Positions 27,504-35,156 of a DNA stretch of 52,511 nucleotides are shown here, piece by piece. The first letter of the stretch is position 1. Every line of letters begins with the position of its first letter. The DNA comes from Halothiobacillaceae bacterium (GTDB taxonomy: Bacteria; Pseudomonadota; Gammaproteobacteria; Halothiobacillales; Halothiobacillaceae), in the NCBI GenBank assembly GCA_028696185.1, contig JAQVHL010000013.1, positions 1 to 52,511 of the forward strand, given 5' to 3'. The position numbers were made by a program, and so were the translations under genes. Under the pieces are notes generated by a model. That model was not told the DNA's origin. It saw only the letters and a program-made list of their open reading frames with translations, and searched no databases.

Positions 27504-27783
27504 AGAGGGTGTTTACAAAAAAGTTCTGCAAACAATATCAGCGCCGGACGAAGGATTCCCAGCTCCCCTTGGAGGTGCCATGGCCGGGGGCGTGGAGACC
27601 GGGTGAAAAGGCCATGGATGGCCCTTTCAGTCCCGCTACAACGGGATGTTGTGCATCCTGTTCTTGCCCCCTTGGGGCATCCATGCCCCAAGCCCTGACG
27701 GGTGCGGCGCTCGAATTTGGGACGGCTCGGTCGGAGCGGCCCCGGCCATGGCTTGCCCGAAGGGCGCCTCCGTGTGGGTGCCC
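27504..27783 (+). repeat. Dispersed structured repeat, copy 2
   Basis: Second copy of the 7700-7980 repeat in the same orientation, upstream of dnaB. It keeps AGAGGGTGTTTACAAAA, the GGCCATGGATGG hairpin, the second hairpin (AACGGGATG/CATCCTGTT, where the one change leaves a G-U pair) and the third hairpin unchanged (CTTGGGGCA/TGCCCCAAG). Similarity fades after about 27783, and I find no inverted copy of the end motif on its right. It fills most of the 520-base gap between the microprotein and dnaB. Confidence 0.85.
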
Positions 27784-27906
27784 TTTTGTTTTGGTATGAG
27801 GCAGGCAAATGCTTCAAGCGTTCTGTGCGCTGGATACGCCGAATGTGACGGAACTCTTGCTATCATGCCTCCTCCAACCGTCCCCTTGATTCTGGAACGA
27901 CACGCC

Positions 27907-29310
27907 ATGAGCGAACCCTTGGCCTTTCCTGCCCAAGCCCGACGCCCTGCGGGGCTTGAGGGGGTGCGCGTGCCGCCCCATTCGGTGGAAGCCGAGCAGG
28001 CGGTGCTGGGGGGCTTGATGCTGGACAACCAGTCCTGGGACAGCGTGGCGGATCGACTGACTGTGGAGGACTTCTACCGTCGCGATCACCAGCTGGTGTT
28101 CAAGGCCATCGCGGCTCTGGCGACGGCGGGCAAGCCCTATGACGTAGTGACGGTGGCCGAATGGCTGGGGCAGACAGAGACTCTGGAGGACGCCGGCGGC
28201 GTGCCGTATCTCGCCGGGTTGGTGGACAGCACGCCGACGGCTGCCAATATCCTGGCCTATGCGGATATCGTTCGCGAGAACGCGGTGCTGCGCAAGCTCA
28301 TCGAGGTGGGTACCGACATTGCGCAAAGTGCCTACCGCACCGAGGGGCGGAGCAGTCAGGAATTGCTCGAAGCGGCAGAGCGCGAGGTGTACGCGATTGC
28401 CGAACACGGCGCGCGCGCGCGCAAGGGTCATGTCGCGCTCAAGGATGTACTGGCCGGGGTGGTTGAGCGCATTCAGATTCTCTACGAACGCGACGAGCCC
28501 ATCACCGGTCTGCCGACCGGTTTCGACGATCTGGACGACATGACCTCCGGGCTGCAGGGGGGGGACCTCATCATCGTGGCCGGCCGTCCCTCGATGGGTA
28601 AGACGACCTTTGCAATGAATATCGGTGAGAACGTTGCCATACGCACGCACAAGCCAGTGCTGGTGTTCTCCATGGAGATGCCTGACGAACAGCTGGCCTT
28701 GCGCATGATGTCCTCGTTGGGTCGCATCGACCAGAAAGACCTGCGTACCGGCAAGCTCTCCGATGAGGACTGGCCGCGCCTGACTTCGGCGGTGGTGATG
28801 CTCTCCGAGGCGCCGGTCTACATTGACGATACCCCGGCCTTGTCGCCGACCGAGGTGCGTGCACGCGCGCGCCGTCTCAAGCGCAAGGAAGGACTGGGGC
28901 TGGTGATTGTGGATTACCTGCAGCTCATGCAGGTGCCGGGCAACAGCGAGAACCGCGCCACGGAGATTTCCGAAATCTCGCGCGGGCTCAAGGCGCTCGC
29001 CAAGGAGCTTTCGGTGCCGGTCATCGCCCTGTCCCAGCTCAACCGCTCTCTGGAGCAGCGTCCGAACAAGCGTCCGGTCATGTCCGATTTGCGCGAATCC
29101 GGTGCGATCGAACAGGATGCCGACATCATCATGTTCATCTATCGAGATGAAGTTTATGACAAGGAAAGTCCGGACAAGGGGATTGCCGAAATCATCATTG
29201 CCAAGCACCGTAACGGCCCCATCGGCACCGTGCGTCTGACCTTCCAGGGGCAGCACACCCGGTTTGACAACTTCGCGCCGGATCGCTACGCCGGCGAGGG
29301 CTTCGTGTGA
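27907..29310 (+). CDS. dnaB: Replicative DNA helicase
   Basis: Hexameric 5'-3' fork helicase, 467 residues. The N-terminal domain begins VPPHSVEAEQAVLGGLMLDN. The RecA-like domain has Walker A GRPSMGKTTFAMN (about residue 226), VFSMEMPDEQLALRMMSSLG, Walker B GLVIVDYLQLM and the DRESGAIEQDADIIMFIYRD-like block (here DLRESGAIEQDADIIMFIYR). No intein interrupts it. ATG 27907 (MSEPLAFPAQARRPAGLEGV) gives the usual length; ATG 27865 is a less likely alternative. Its end overlaps alr as GTGA. Confidence 0.96.
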   Translation: MSEPLAFPAQARRPAGLEGVRVPPHSVEAEQAVLGGLMLDNQSWDSVADRLTVEDFYRRDHQLVFKAIAALATAGKPYDVVTVAEWLGQTETLEDAGGVPYLAGLVDSTPTAANILAYADIVRENAVLRKLIEVGTDIAQSAYRTEGRSSQELLEAAEREVYAIAEHGARARKGHVALKDVLAGVVERIQILYERDEPITGLPTGFDDLDDMTSGLQGGDLIIVAGRPSMGKTTFAMNIGENVAIRTHKPVLVFSMEMPDEQLALRMMSSLGRIDQKDLRTGKLSDEDWPRLTSAVVMLSEAPVYIDDTPALSPTEVRARARRLKRKEGLGLVIVDYLQLMQVPGNSENRATEISEISRGLKALAKELSVPVIALSQLNRSLEQRPNKRPVMSDLRESGAIEQDADIIMFIYRDEVYDKESPDKGIAEIIIAKHRNGPIGTVRLTFQGQHTRFDNFAPDRYAGEGFV

Positions 29311-30413
29311 ACGGCGAGCGCGCGGGTCGTCACGCCGAGGCGCTCATCGATCTGGAGGCCCTGCGTCACAATCTTGCACAGGCGCGGCGGGCGGCGGGCG
29401 AGGCGCGGGTATTTGCGGTCGTCAAGGCCGACGCCTATGGTCATGGCCTGCTGGACGTGGCGCGCGCGCTGCACGAGCACAGTGACGGGTTTGTCGTGGC
29501 CACACTGGGCGAGGGCGAAGCCCTGCGCCGTGCCGGTGTGACGCGACGCATCATGGTTCTGCAGGGACATGATTCCTTGGGCGAAGCCCGCCGCGCCGCC
29601 CGCCTGCAGCTTGAGCCCGTGCTGCACACGCCGCCGCAGCTCGATGTGCTGGATCAGGGGCATGCGGGGCTGCCTATGCGCGTATGGCTGGAAATCGATT
29701 CCGGCATGCATCGCATGGGCTTCGATCCGGCGGAGGTGGCACCGGCCCTGTCCCGGCTTGATGGCCACCGGGCCCTGCGCGAGCCGCCGGGCCTGATGAC
29801 GCACATGGCGCGTGCGGATGAACGCGATTGCCCCCTGACCCAGGCGCAGCTTGAGCGTTTCACGCAACTGACCAAAGGGCAGGCGGGCGAGCGCAGTCTG
29901 GCCAATTCGGCCACCCTGCTGGGCTGGCCGGCCGCGCTAGGTGACGTGGTGCGCCCCGGAATCATGCTGTACGGCGGCAATCCTTTCGTCGATGGTCGCG
30001 AACTGCCATGCACGCTCAAACCGGTCATGCAGCTGCGTACCCGGCTTCTGGCCGTGCGCTGGCAGAAAAAGGGCGACCGTATCGGCTATGGGGAAACCTG
30101 GACCTGCCCGGAGGACATGCCGGTCGGGCTGGCGGCCATTGGCTATGGAGACGGCTATCCGCGTCATGCGCCCAGCGGTACGCCGGTGCGCGTTGCGGGA
30201 CAGGACGCCTCGCTGGTCGGGCGGGTGTCCATGGACCTGCTGACCCTCGATCTGCGCGGCGTGGCGGCACGTCCTGGGGATGAAGTGCTGCTTTGGGGGG
30301 AGGGACTGTCGGTGGATAGCGTGGCTTCGATGGCAGGCACGATCAGCTACGAGCTTCTGTGCGCGGCGGGCGCGCGTAGCCGGCGCGTGGTGCTGAACAC
30401 CGGGGCGGTCTGA
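29307..30413 (+). CDS. alr: Alanine racemase
   Basis: PLP enzyme that makes D-alanine for peptidoglycan; 368 residues. The PLP lysine is Lys40 in VFAVVKADAYGHG, and the second catalytic base is Tyr261 in DRIGYGETW. WLEIDSGMHRMGF, ANSATLLGWP and DVVRPGIMLYGGNPF are typical. It starts with GTG overlapping the dnaB stop (GTGA), and its stop overlaps the cupin start by one base (TGATG). The dnaB-alr order is common in gammaproteobacteria. Confidence 0.96.
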   Translation: MNGERAGRHAEALIDLEALRHNLAQARRAAGEARVFAVVKADAYGHGLLDVARALHEHSDGFVVATLGEGEALRRAGVTRRIMVLQGHDSLGEARRAARLQLEPVLHTPPQLDVLDQGHAGLPMRVWLEIDSGMHRMGFDPAEVAPALSRLDGHRALREPPGLMTHMARADERDCPLTQAQLERFTQLTKGQAGERSLANSATLLGWPAALGDVVRPGIMLYGGNPFVDGRELPCTLKPVMQLRTRLLAVRWQKKGDRIGYGETWTCPEDMPVGLAAIGYGDGYPRHAPSGTPVRVAGQDASLVGRVSMDLLTLDLRGVAARPGDEVLLWGEGLSVDSVASMAGTISYELLCAAGARSRRVVLNTGAV

Positions 30414-30745
30414 TGTCCGGGATGCCTGCCCCCCGCCCGCTGCTGGCGGATTTGCCTTCGGCCGATGCGACGGAACACTTCGAAACGCTCTTGCGCCGTC
30501 CCGGCTGCCGGGTGGAGCGTATTGTATCGAGGGGACAGGCCAGCCCGCCGGGCTTCTGGTACGATCAGCCCCATGATGAATGGGTGCTGCTTCTGAGCGG
30601 TGCAGCGCGTATTGGTTTTGCACCGCAGGGCGAGGTGGCCTTAAGCGCAGGCGATAGCCTGCTCCTGCCTGCGCACTGCCGGCATTGTGTGGCCTGGACC
30701 GCGTCCGGGGTCGACACGGTCTGGCTGGCGCTGCATTTCGACTGA
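30413..30745 (+). CDS. Small cupin-domain protein
   Basis: A 110-residue single-domain cupin. Motif 1 is recognisable as PPGFWYDQPHDEWVLLLSG with GAARIGF following; motif 2 is SAGDSLLLPAHCRHCVAW. The metal ligands look partly kept (His and Glu in QPHDEWV, His in PAHCRHCV), so a metal-binding fold is plausible. It is translationally linked to alr (TGATG). Similar cupins beside alr are known to me only as hypothetical proteins; substrate and role are unknown. Confidence 0.82.
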   Translation: MSGMPAPRPLLADLPSADATEHFETLLRRPGCRVERIVSRGQASPPGFWYDQPHDEWVLLLSGAARIGFAPQGEVALSAGDSLLLPAHCRHCVAWTASGVDTVWLALHFD

Positions 30746-30823
30746 GCTTTGGCTCGAATTCCCTTGCTATGTTTTTCGTCCCGTTTCCCGCGGGGTTTGA
30801 CAACTTTTATCTGGAGAGATGTC

Positions 30824-31240
30824 ATGCGTCTTGAACAAGCGCCGCCGATCACCCTCAGTACGCTCGACTACGAACGTCTGGAAGCCTTGCTGGATCAGCC
30901 GCAATGGCGGGGTAATCCGCAGAGCGAGCGCCTGCGCCAGGAAATGGAGCGCGCCGAGCTGGTCGAGCCGCAGGGCGTTCCACCGACCCTGGTGACCATG
31001 AATTCCACACTGCGCTGCATGGATCTCAACACCCGGGAAGAACGGTGTTTCACGCTGGTTTACCCGCGTGACGCGGATGCCGATGCCGGGCGCGTGTCGG
31101 TGCTGGCTCCCCTGGGCAGCGCCTTGCTTGGCTTGTCGGTAGGGCAGAGCATCCACTGGCCGGTCCCGGAAGGCGTGCGTCACCTGCGCGTGGAAGGGCT
31201 GGACTACCAGCCTGAAGCGGCCGGGGAACTGCACCGCTGA
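30824..31240 (+). CDS. rnk: Rnk, GreA/GreB-like regulator of nucleoside diphosphate kinase
   Basis: A 138-residue protein of the Rnk family, which binds RNA polymerase near the secondary channel and affects nucleotide pools. It matches E. coli Rnk along its length: DYERLEALLDQPQWRG, LVTMNSTLRCMDL, TLVYPRD, SVLAPLGSALLGLSVGQSIH and LDYQPEAAGELH. The N-terminal coiled coil is short, as in Rnk and unlike GreA/GreB. GGAGAG lies 5 bases before ATG 30824, which excludes the longer upstream reading. Confidence 0.92.
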   Translation: MRLEQAPPITLSTLDYERLEALLDQPQWRGNPQSERLRQEMERAELVEPQGVPPTLVTMNSTLRCMDLNTREERCFTLVYPRDADADAGRVSVLAPLGSALLGLSVGQSIHWPVPEGVRHLRVEGLDYQPEAAGELHR

Positions 31241-31312
31241 AATTCTTGCACCATTTTCCCGCACGGGGGCATGATGCGGTACGGATGTGATCTGACAACA
31301 GGAGAGATAGTC

Positions 31313-31870
31313 ATGCCCCGACCTCTGCGTTCTGCCCTCTTGAGCCTGGCACTGCTGTTGCCGATAACGGTAAGTGCCGAAAATACGGCACCCGCCACGG
31401 CACCGACTACCCTGCCGGTACCGGCTCCCGTTGCGGAAAAGAAAATCCATGATGATGCAGCGGCGCTCAAGGGGTTTAGGGAAGCCCGAGGCGTGTTCCT
31501 GATCGACTTTACCGATGCAGGCAAGACGGCCTTCTACCTGAAAGTCATTCGCGGCACGCATCAGAATTTCCTGCGCCAGGGCGTGAAACCGGAACTGGTG
31601 CTGGTGTTCATCGGTCCGACCGTGAAATTCCTCACGACCCGGCCCGAAGAGGAAATAGCCCACACTCAGGCCGATGCACTGAAGGCCATCGCAGAAGAAG
31701 TCCGCCTGCTCAAGGAACTGGGCGTACGCATGGAGGTGTGCGCGGTGGCGACCGAGGTGTTCAAGGTCGACAATGCGAGCCTGCATCCGGGGCTGGAGCT
31801 CACGGGGGATGGTTTTGTCTCCCTCATCGGCTGGCAGACCCAAGGGTACAAGCTGGTTCCGCTTTTTTGA
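31313..31870 (+). CDS. Exported DsrE/DsrF-like protein
   Basis: A 185-residue protein with a Sec signal (MPRPLRSALLSLALLLPITV, then SA), a Pro/Ala/Thr-rich linker (about 22-50) and a DsrE-like domain (about 60-185). The domain shows VFLIDFTDAGKTAFYLKVIR, ELVLVFIGPTVKFLT and LLKELGVRMEVCAVATEVF, whose Cys corresponds in position to that conserved in COG1416 proteins. AGGAGAG precedes ATG 31313 by 6 bases. DsrE-type proteins carry sulfur during sulfur oxidation in the cytoplasm; exported relatives are less understood. In a cell with SQR, handling of periplasmic sulfane sulfur is a reasonable guess. Confidence 0.8.
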   Translation: MPRPLRSALLSLALLLPITVSAENTAPATAPTTLPVPAPVAEKKIHDDAAALKGFREARGVFLIDFTDAGKTAFYLKVIRGTHQNFLRQGVKPELVLVFIGPTVKFLTTRPEEEIAHTQADALKAIAEEVRLLKELGVRMEVCAVATEVFKVDNASLHPGLELTGDGFVSLIGWQTQGYKLVPLF

Positions 31871-31964
31871 GTCCAGGTGTTTGAGCGCCGTGCAGGCCCG
31901 CCGCCGTTATTGATTAACCAAAAATTCAAGTTCGCGTCACCGGATCGCAAAGCGCCGTTAATAG

Positions 31965-31993
31965 CCTGCTCATCGTTCCCCAACGTGAGCAGG
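31965..31993 (+). promoter_or_regulatory. Leader hairpin that covers the olsB ribosome-binding site
   Basis: CCTGCTCA, one bulged T, CGTT, CCCC loop, AACG, TGAGCAGG forms 12 base pairs at 31965-31993. Its 3' arm contains the only purine-rich site (GAGCAGGG) before the olsB ATG at 31998. The folded mRNA would hide the ribosome-binding site. No T run follows, so it does not look like a terminator. Confidence 0.6.
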
Positions 31994-31997
31994 GTTT

Positions 31998-32789
31998 ATG
32001 GAACAGGCGATCATCGGTGATATTCAGCGACTTTCCGTTGAACTGGCGGTGACGGATGAGGACGTGCGCGATTCGCAGCGTTTGCGGCATCGCGTGTTCG
32101 TCGAGGAGATGGGCGCGGCCAGCGATGGCATCCAGGACGGCATCGAGCGCGATTATTACGACGAATTCTGCCATCACCTCATCGTTCGCGATCAGGCGAC
32201 CGGCGAGGTTGTGGCCAGCACGCGCATCCTGACCGATACACAGGCCCGTCTGGCGGGCGGCTTTTATTCGGAAAACGAATTCGACATGACGGCCATACTC
32301 GGCATTCCCGGCCGTGTGATGGAAATCGGACGTACCTGCGTGCATCCGGATTACCGCAACGGCGGAACCATCGGTCTGCTGTGGTCGGGGCTGGCGCGCT
32401 TCATGGACATCAACCGCTTCGGGCACCTGATCGGCTGCGCGAGCATTTCCATGCAGGATGGCGGCATTCAGGCACGGGCCATACTCGACAAGCTGCGCGG
32501 AAAGCACCTCTCGCCGGAAGATCGGCGTGTCGTGCCGCGTCTGCCCTTGCCGGAAAGTATCCCCGCGCTCAGCGGTGAATTGCGCATGCCGCCGCTACTC
32601 AAGGCGTACATGCGTCTTGGGGCGCAGATCTGCGGCGAGCCGTGCTGGGATCCGGCTTTCGGTACGGCGGATGTGTTCGTCCTGCTGGATGTGGACAATC
32701 TGCACCGCCGGTATTACCGCCATTTCATTGAGCGCCAGCAGGGCGCCGACATCGATACGGTCCGTTATGCCAAACTTGCGGCAGCTTGA
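31998..32789 (+). CDS. olsB: OlsB-like ornithine N-alpha-acyltransferase
   Basis: First enzyme of ornithine-lipid synthesis: transfers a 3-hydroxyacyl chain from acyl carrier protein to ornithine. The 263-residue protein has the acyltransferase fold of the OlsB/hemolysin-type family: RHRVFVEEMGA, VASTRILTDTQARLAGGFYS, VMEIGRTCVHPDYRNGGTIG and LIGCASISMQD. The assignment relies on family resemblance plus the OlsA-like gene overlapping its end by 23 bases. An autoinducer-synthase-like or other GNAT role is less likely given that partner. A hairpin overlaps its ribosome-binding site. Confidence 0.85.
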   Translation: MEQAIIGDIQRLSVELAVTDEDVRDSQRLRHRVFVEEMGAASDGIQDGIERDYYDEFCHHLIVRDQATGEVVASTRILTDTQARLAGGFYSENEFDMTAILGIPGRVMEIGRTCVHPDYRNGGTIGLLWSGLARFMDINRFGHLIGCASISMQDGGIQARAILDKLRGKHLSPEDRRVVPRLPLPESIPALSGELRMPPLLKAYMRLGAQICGEPCWDPAFGTADVFVLLDVDNLHRRYYRHFIERQQGADIDTVRYAKLAAA

Positions 32790-33543
32790 GCGTATCGGCG
32801 CGATTGGCGCGCATCTGGGAATCGGTGCGGCGCTCACCCTCTGGCATGCGCGCGCCGATGAAGCGCGTCGTGCCCCGGTGATCCGTGACTGGCATGCCGG
32901 GGTCTGCCGCCGTCTGCGTGTCACGGTGAGTCACGAGGGCGCTCCCCTTGCGTCCGGCGCGTTGTGGGTGGTGAACCATGTCTCCTGGCTGGATATCCCG
33001 GTGATTGGCAGTCTGTCGACGCAGGCGGTCTTTCTCGCCAAGTCCGATGTACGGGGCTGGCCCTTGATCGGCTGGCTCACCGAGCGCGCCGGTTCCTTGT
33101 TCATCGCACGCGGTGCTGGTGCCGTGGAGCGGGTGCAGGAGGACATCGCGCGGCGTCTGGAGCGGGGGCAGAGCGTGGTGCTGTTTGCTGAAGGCACCAC
33201 CACGGATGGGCGTGATGTGCGCCGCTTCCATCCACGTCTTTTCCAGGCGGCATTGCAGGCCGGGGCACCCGTGCAACCCCTGGCCCTGAGTTATCCCGTG
33301 GCTGGGCAAGCTGGCATGCATCCCGCCGTCCCCTATGTGGGAGAAGACAGCTTCGGGCGCAGTCTGGCGCGGATTGCCGCGGCGGATGAGGTGCGGGCGC
33401 ATCTGCATGCCTTCGACCCGCTACCGCCGGTCAGCGGGCGCGACGCGCTGGCGCGAGCGAGTCATGCCCTGATCCGTTCGGCCATTCTCGGGGCGGTGGA
33501 TCGGGCGTCTGCCCCGCTCAGCGAGCCGGCACGAGCCGCGTAG
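32767..33543 (+). CDS. olsA: OlsA-like lyso-lipid acyltransferase (PlsC family)
   Basis: Second acylation step of ornithine-lipid synthesis, or a 1-acylglycerol-3-phosphate acyltransferase. The 258-residue protein carries H-x4-D in VVNHVSWLDIP, the glycerol/acceptor motif LFAEGTTTDG, and FIARGAGAV and VQPLALSYP in the expected order. I start at ATG 32767 (MPNLRQLERIGAIGAHLGIG) because this is the first start giving a plausible N-terminal membrane-associated helix; an earlier frame start lies deep in olsB. Its end overlaps the convergent znuB gene by 26 bases. Confidence 0.87.
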   Translation: MPNLRQLERIGAIGAHLGIGAALTLWHARADEARRAPVIRDWHAGVCRRLRVTVSHEGAPLASGALWVVNHVSWLDIPVIGSLSTQAVFLAKSDVRGWPLIGWLTERAGSLFIARGAGAVERVQEDIARRLERGQSVVLFAEGTTTDGRDVRRFHPRLFQAALQAGAPVQPLALSYPVAGQAGMHPAVPYVGEDSFGRSLARIAAADEVRAHLHAFDPLPPVSGRDALARASHALIRSAILGAVDRASAPLSEPARAA

Positions 33544-34300
33544 CGACGAAGACCAGCACGGCAGCCAGCACCACCGAGGGACCGGCCGGCGTGTCCCACT
33601 GCAGGGACGCGCCCAGTCCACCGCCCACGGCCAGCAGGCCGAAACCCGTCGCCATCGCGGCCATGCTCTCCGGCGAGCGGGCCATACGGCGGGCGGCAGC
33701 GGCGGGAATGATGAGCAGCGAGGTAATGAGCAGGATGCCTACCAGCTTCATCGCCAAGGCGATCACCAAGGCCAGCAACAGGGTGAAAATCAGTTGCACG
33801 CGCTCCACCGGCACGCCTTCGACCCGTGCAATATCCGCCGATACGGTGGCGCTGAGCAGGGGACGCCACAAAGCGGCAAGCGCGCCGAGTAACAGCACAT
33901 CCGCCAGGGCGATCCAGCCCAGATCGGTACGGTTGACCGACAGGATGTCGCCGAACAGATAGCCGAACAGATCCACGCGTGCGTCTTCCTGAAAAGACAG
34001 CAGCACCAGGCCCAGGGCCAGACTGCCGTGGGCGAGCACGCCCAGCAGGGTGTCGCTGGCCAGCTCGTGGCGTTTCTGCAGGAACATCAGCAGCAGGGCG
34101 ACCCCCAGGCTGATGAGGGTGACGGTCAGGGCAGGCCACAGACTGAGCAGGAGCCCGAGCCCGATGCCAAGAAAAGCCGCATGGGCGAGGGTTTCGCCGA
34201 AATAGGCCATGCGCCGCCAGACGACAAAGCAGCCGAACGGTCCGGCCAGCAAGGCGACGCCCAGTCCAGCGGCCAGGGCGCGCCACACGAAGTCATCCAT
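33518..34300 (-). CDS. znuB: ZnuB, zinc ABC transporter permease
   Basis: Inner-membrane permease of the high-affinity zinc importer; 260 residues starting MDDFVWRALAAGLGVALLAG. About seven to eight hydrophobic segments are visible, and the family pattern CFVVWRRMAYFGETLAHAAF is conserved. Its start overlaps the znuC end by 8 bases, so it is translated with znuC. Its last 26 bases overlap the convergent olsA end. Confidence 0.94.
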   Translation of the reverse strand: MDDFVWRALAAGLGVALLAGPFGCFVVWRRMAYFGETLAHAAFLGIGLGLLLSLWPALTVTLISLGVALLLMFLQKRHELASDTLLGVLAHGSLALGLVLLSFQEDARVDLFGYLFGDILSVNRTDLGWIALADVLLLGALAALWRPLLSATVSADIARVEGVPVERVQLIFTLLLALVIALAMKLVGILLITSLLIIPAAAARRMARSPESMAAMATGFGLLAVGGGLGASLQWDTPAGPSVVLAAVLVFVATRLVPAR

Positions 34301-35108
34301 GGTTTTCCCCCTCGTTTTTCAGTTTGCGGCACGGGGGGCTCAAGGGCGCTGGGGCAGTGTGCGCGCAGGAAGCGCCACAGGCATGCACCTGTCCGTCCAG
34401 GCCGTGCTCATGATCGTGATGGTGGGTGTAAACCGTCAGTTCGCCGCCGAACAGACGCTGGTATTCCGGGTGCCGGCTCACGTCTTCAGGCTGACCACGG
34501 CAGCACACATGCCCCTCGATGCACAGCACCTCATCGGTAGCCGCCATCACCAGATGCAGATCGTGCGAAACCAGCAGAACACCGCAGCCCAGCCGGTCGC
34601 GCAGGCCACGGATCAGCGCGTACATCTCGCGCTGCCCGGAGATGTCGACGCCCTGTGCCGGTTCATCCAGGACCAGCAGATCCGGACGCCGCAGCAGCGC
34701 GCGGGCCATCAGCACGCGCTGGAACTCTCCCCCGGACAGGCTGCGCAGCGGGCTGAACTCTCGCTCACGCACGCCAACCTCATCCAGTGCGCGACGCCGC
34801 TCCTCGGGCGAGCAGCGCCCACCCAGGGCCAGGAAGCGATCGACGCGGATCGGCAGGCTGGCGTCGATATCCAGCTTTTGCGGCACATAGCCGATGCGCA
34901 GTCCCGGACGGCGGATGATCTGCCCCTCGCTGGGCGAGCGCAGGCCCAGCAGCAGACGCACCAGCGTGGTCTTGCCCGCACCGTTTGGGCCGATGACTGT
35001 CACGATGCGTCGGGGGCTCAAGGTGAGGGAAACCTGGTCCAGCAGGGTGCGTTCCTGCTCGCGCAGGCTGAGATTCTGGGCTTCGATAAGCGGGTTTTGT
35101 TCAGACAT
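34293..35108 (-). CDS. znuC: ZnuC, zinc ABC transporter ATPase with His-rich tail
   Basis: Energises zinc uptake. The 271-residue protein has Walker A GPNGAGKTT, the Q-loop YVPQKL, signature LSGGEFQRV, Walker B LLVLDEPAQGVD and the switch His in VSHDLHLV. The C-terminus is unusually rich in metal-binding residues (YTHHHDHEHG, then HACGASCAH), perhaps a zinc sensor or reservoir. No ribosome-binding site can be seen. The ATG at 35108 directly abuts the Zur box, whose TATAAT could serve as the -10 box, implying a leaderless or nearly leaderless mRNA. Confidence 0.94.
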   Translation of the reverse strand: MSEQNPLIEAQNLSLREQERTLLDQVSLTLSPRRIVTVIGPNGAGKTTLVRLLLGLRSPSEGQIIRRPGLRIGYVPQKLDIDASLPIRVDRFLALGGRCSPEERRRALDEVGVREREFSPLRSLSGGEFQRVLMARALLRRPDLLVLDEPAQGVDISGQREMYALIRGLRDRLGCGVLLVSHDLHLVMAATDEVLCIEGHVCCRGQPEDVSRHPEYQRLFGGELTVYTHHHDHEHGLDGQVHACGASCAHTAPAPLSPPCRKLKNEGENHG

Positions 35109-35127
35109 GGTGTTATATTATAACGGT
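35109..35127. promoter_or_regulatory. Zur box between znuC and znuA
   Basis: GTTATATTATAAC (35112-35124) is a perfect 13-base palindrome matching the gammaproteobacterial Zur core TGTTATANTATAACA, here with TG on the left. It lies between the divergent znuCB and znuA genes. On the minus strand it contains TATAAT ending 8 bases before the znuC ATG, with CTGAGA 17 bases upstream as a possible -35. Zinc-loaded Zur would block both promoters. Confidence 0.88.
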
Positions 35128-35156
35128 GTCCCGGCATTCTCTCAGGAGCTAACCCA

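Noticed and set aside
30749-30823. Upstream extension of rnk (25 extra codons)
   Set aside because: A strong GGAGAG site lies just before the inner ATG at 30824, and the Rnk family starts there.
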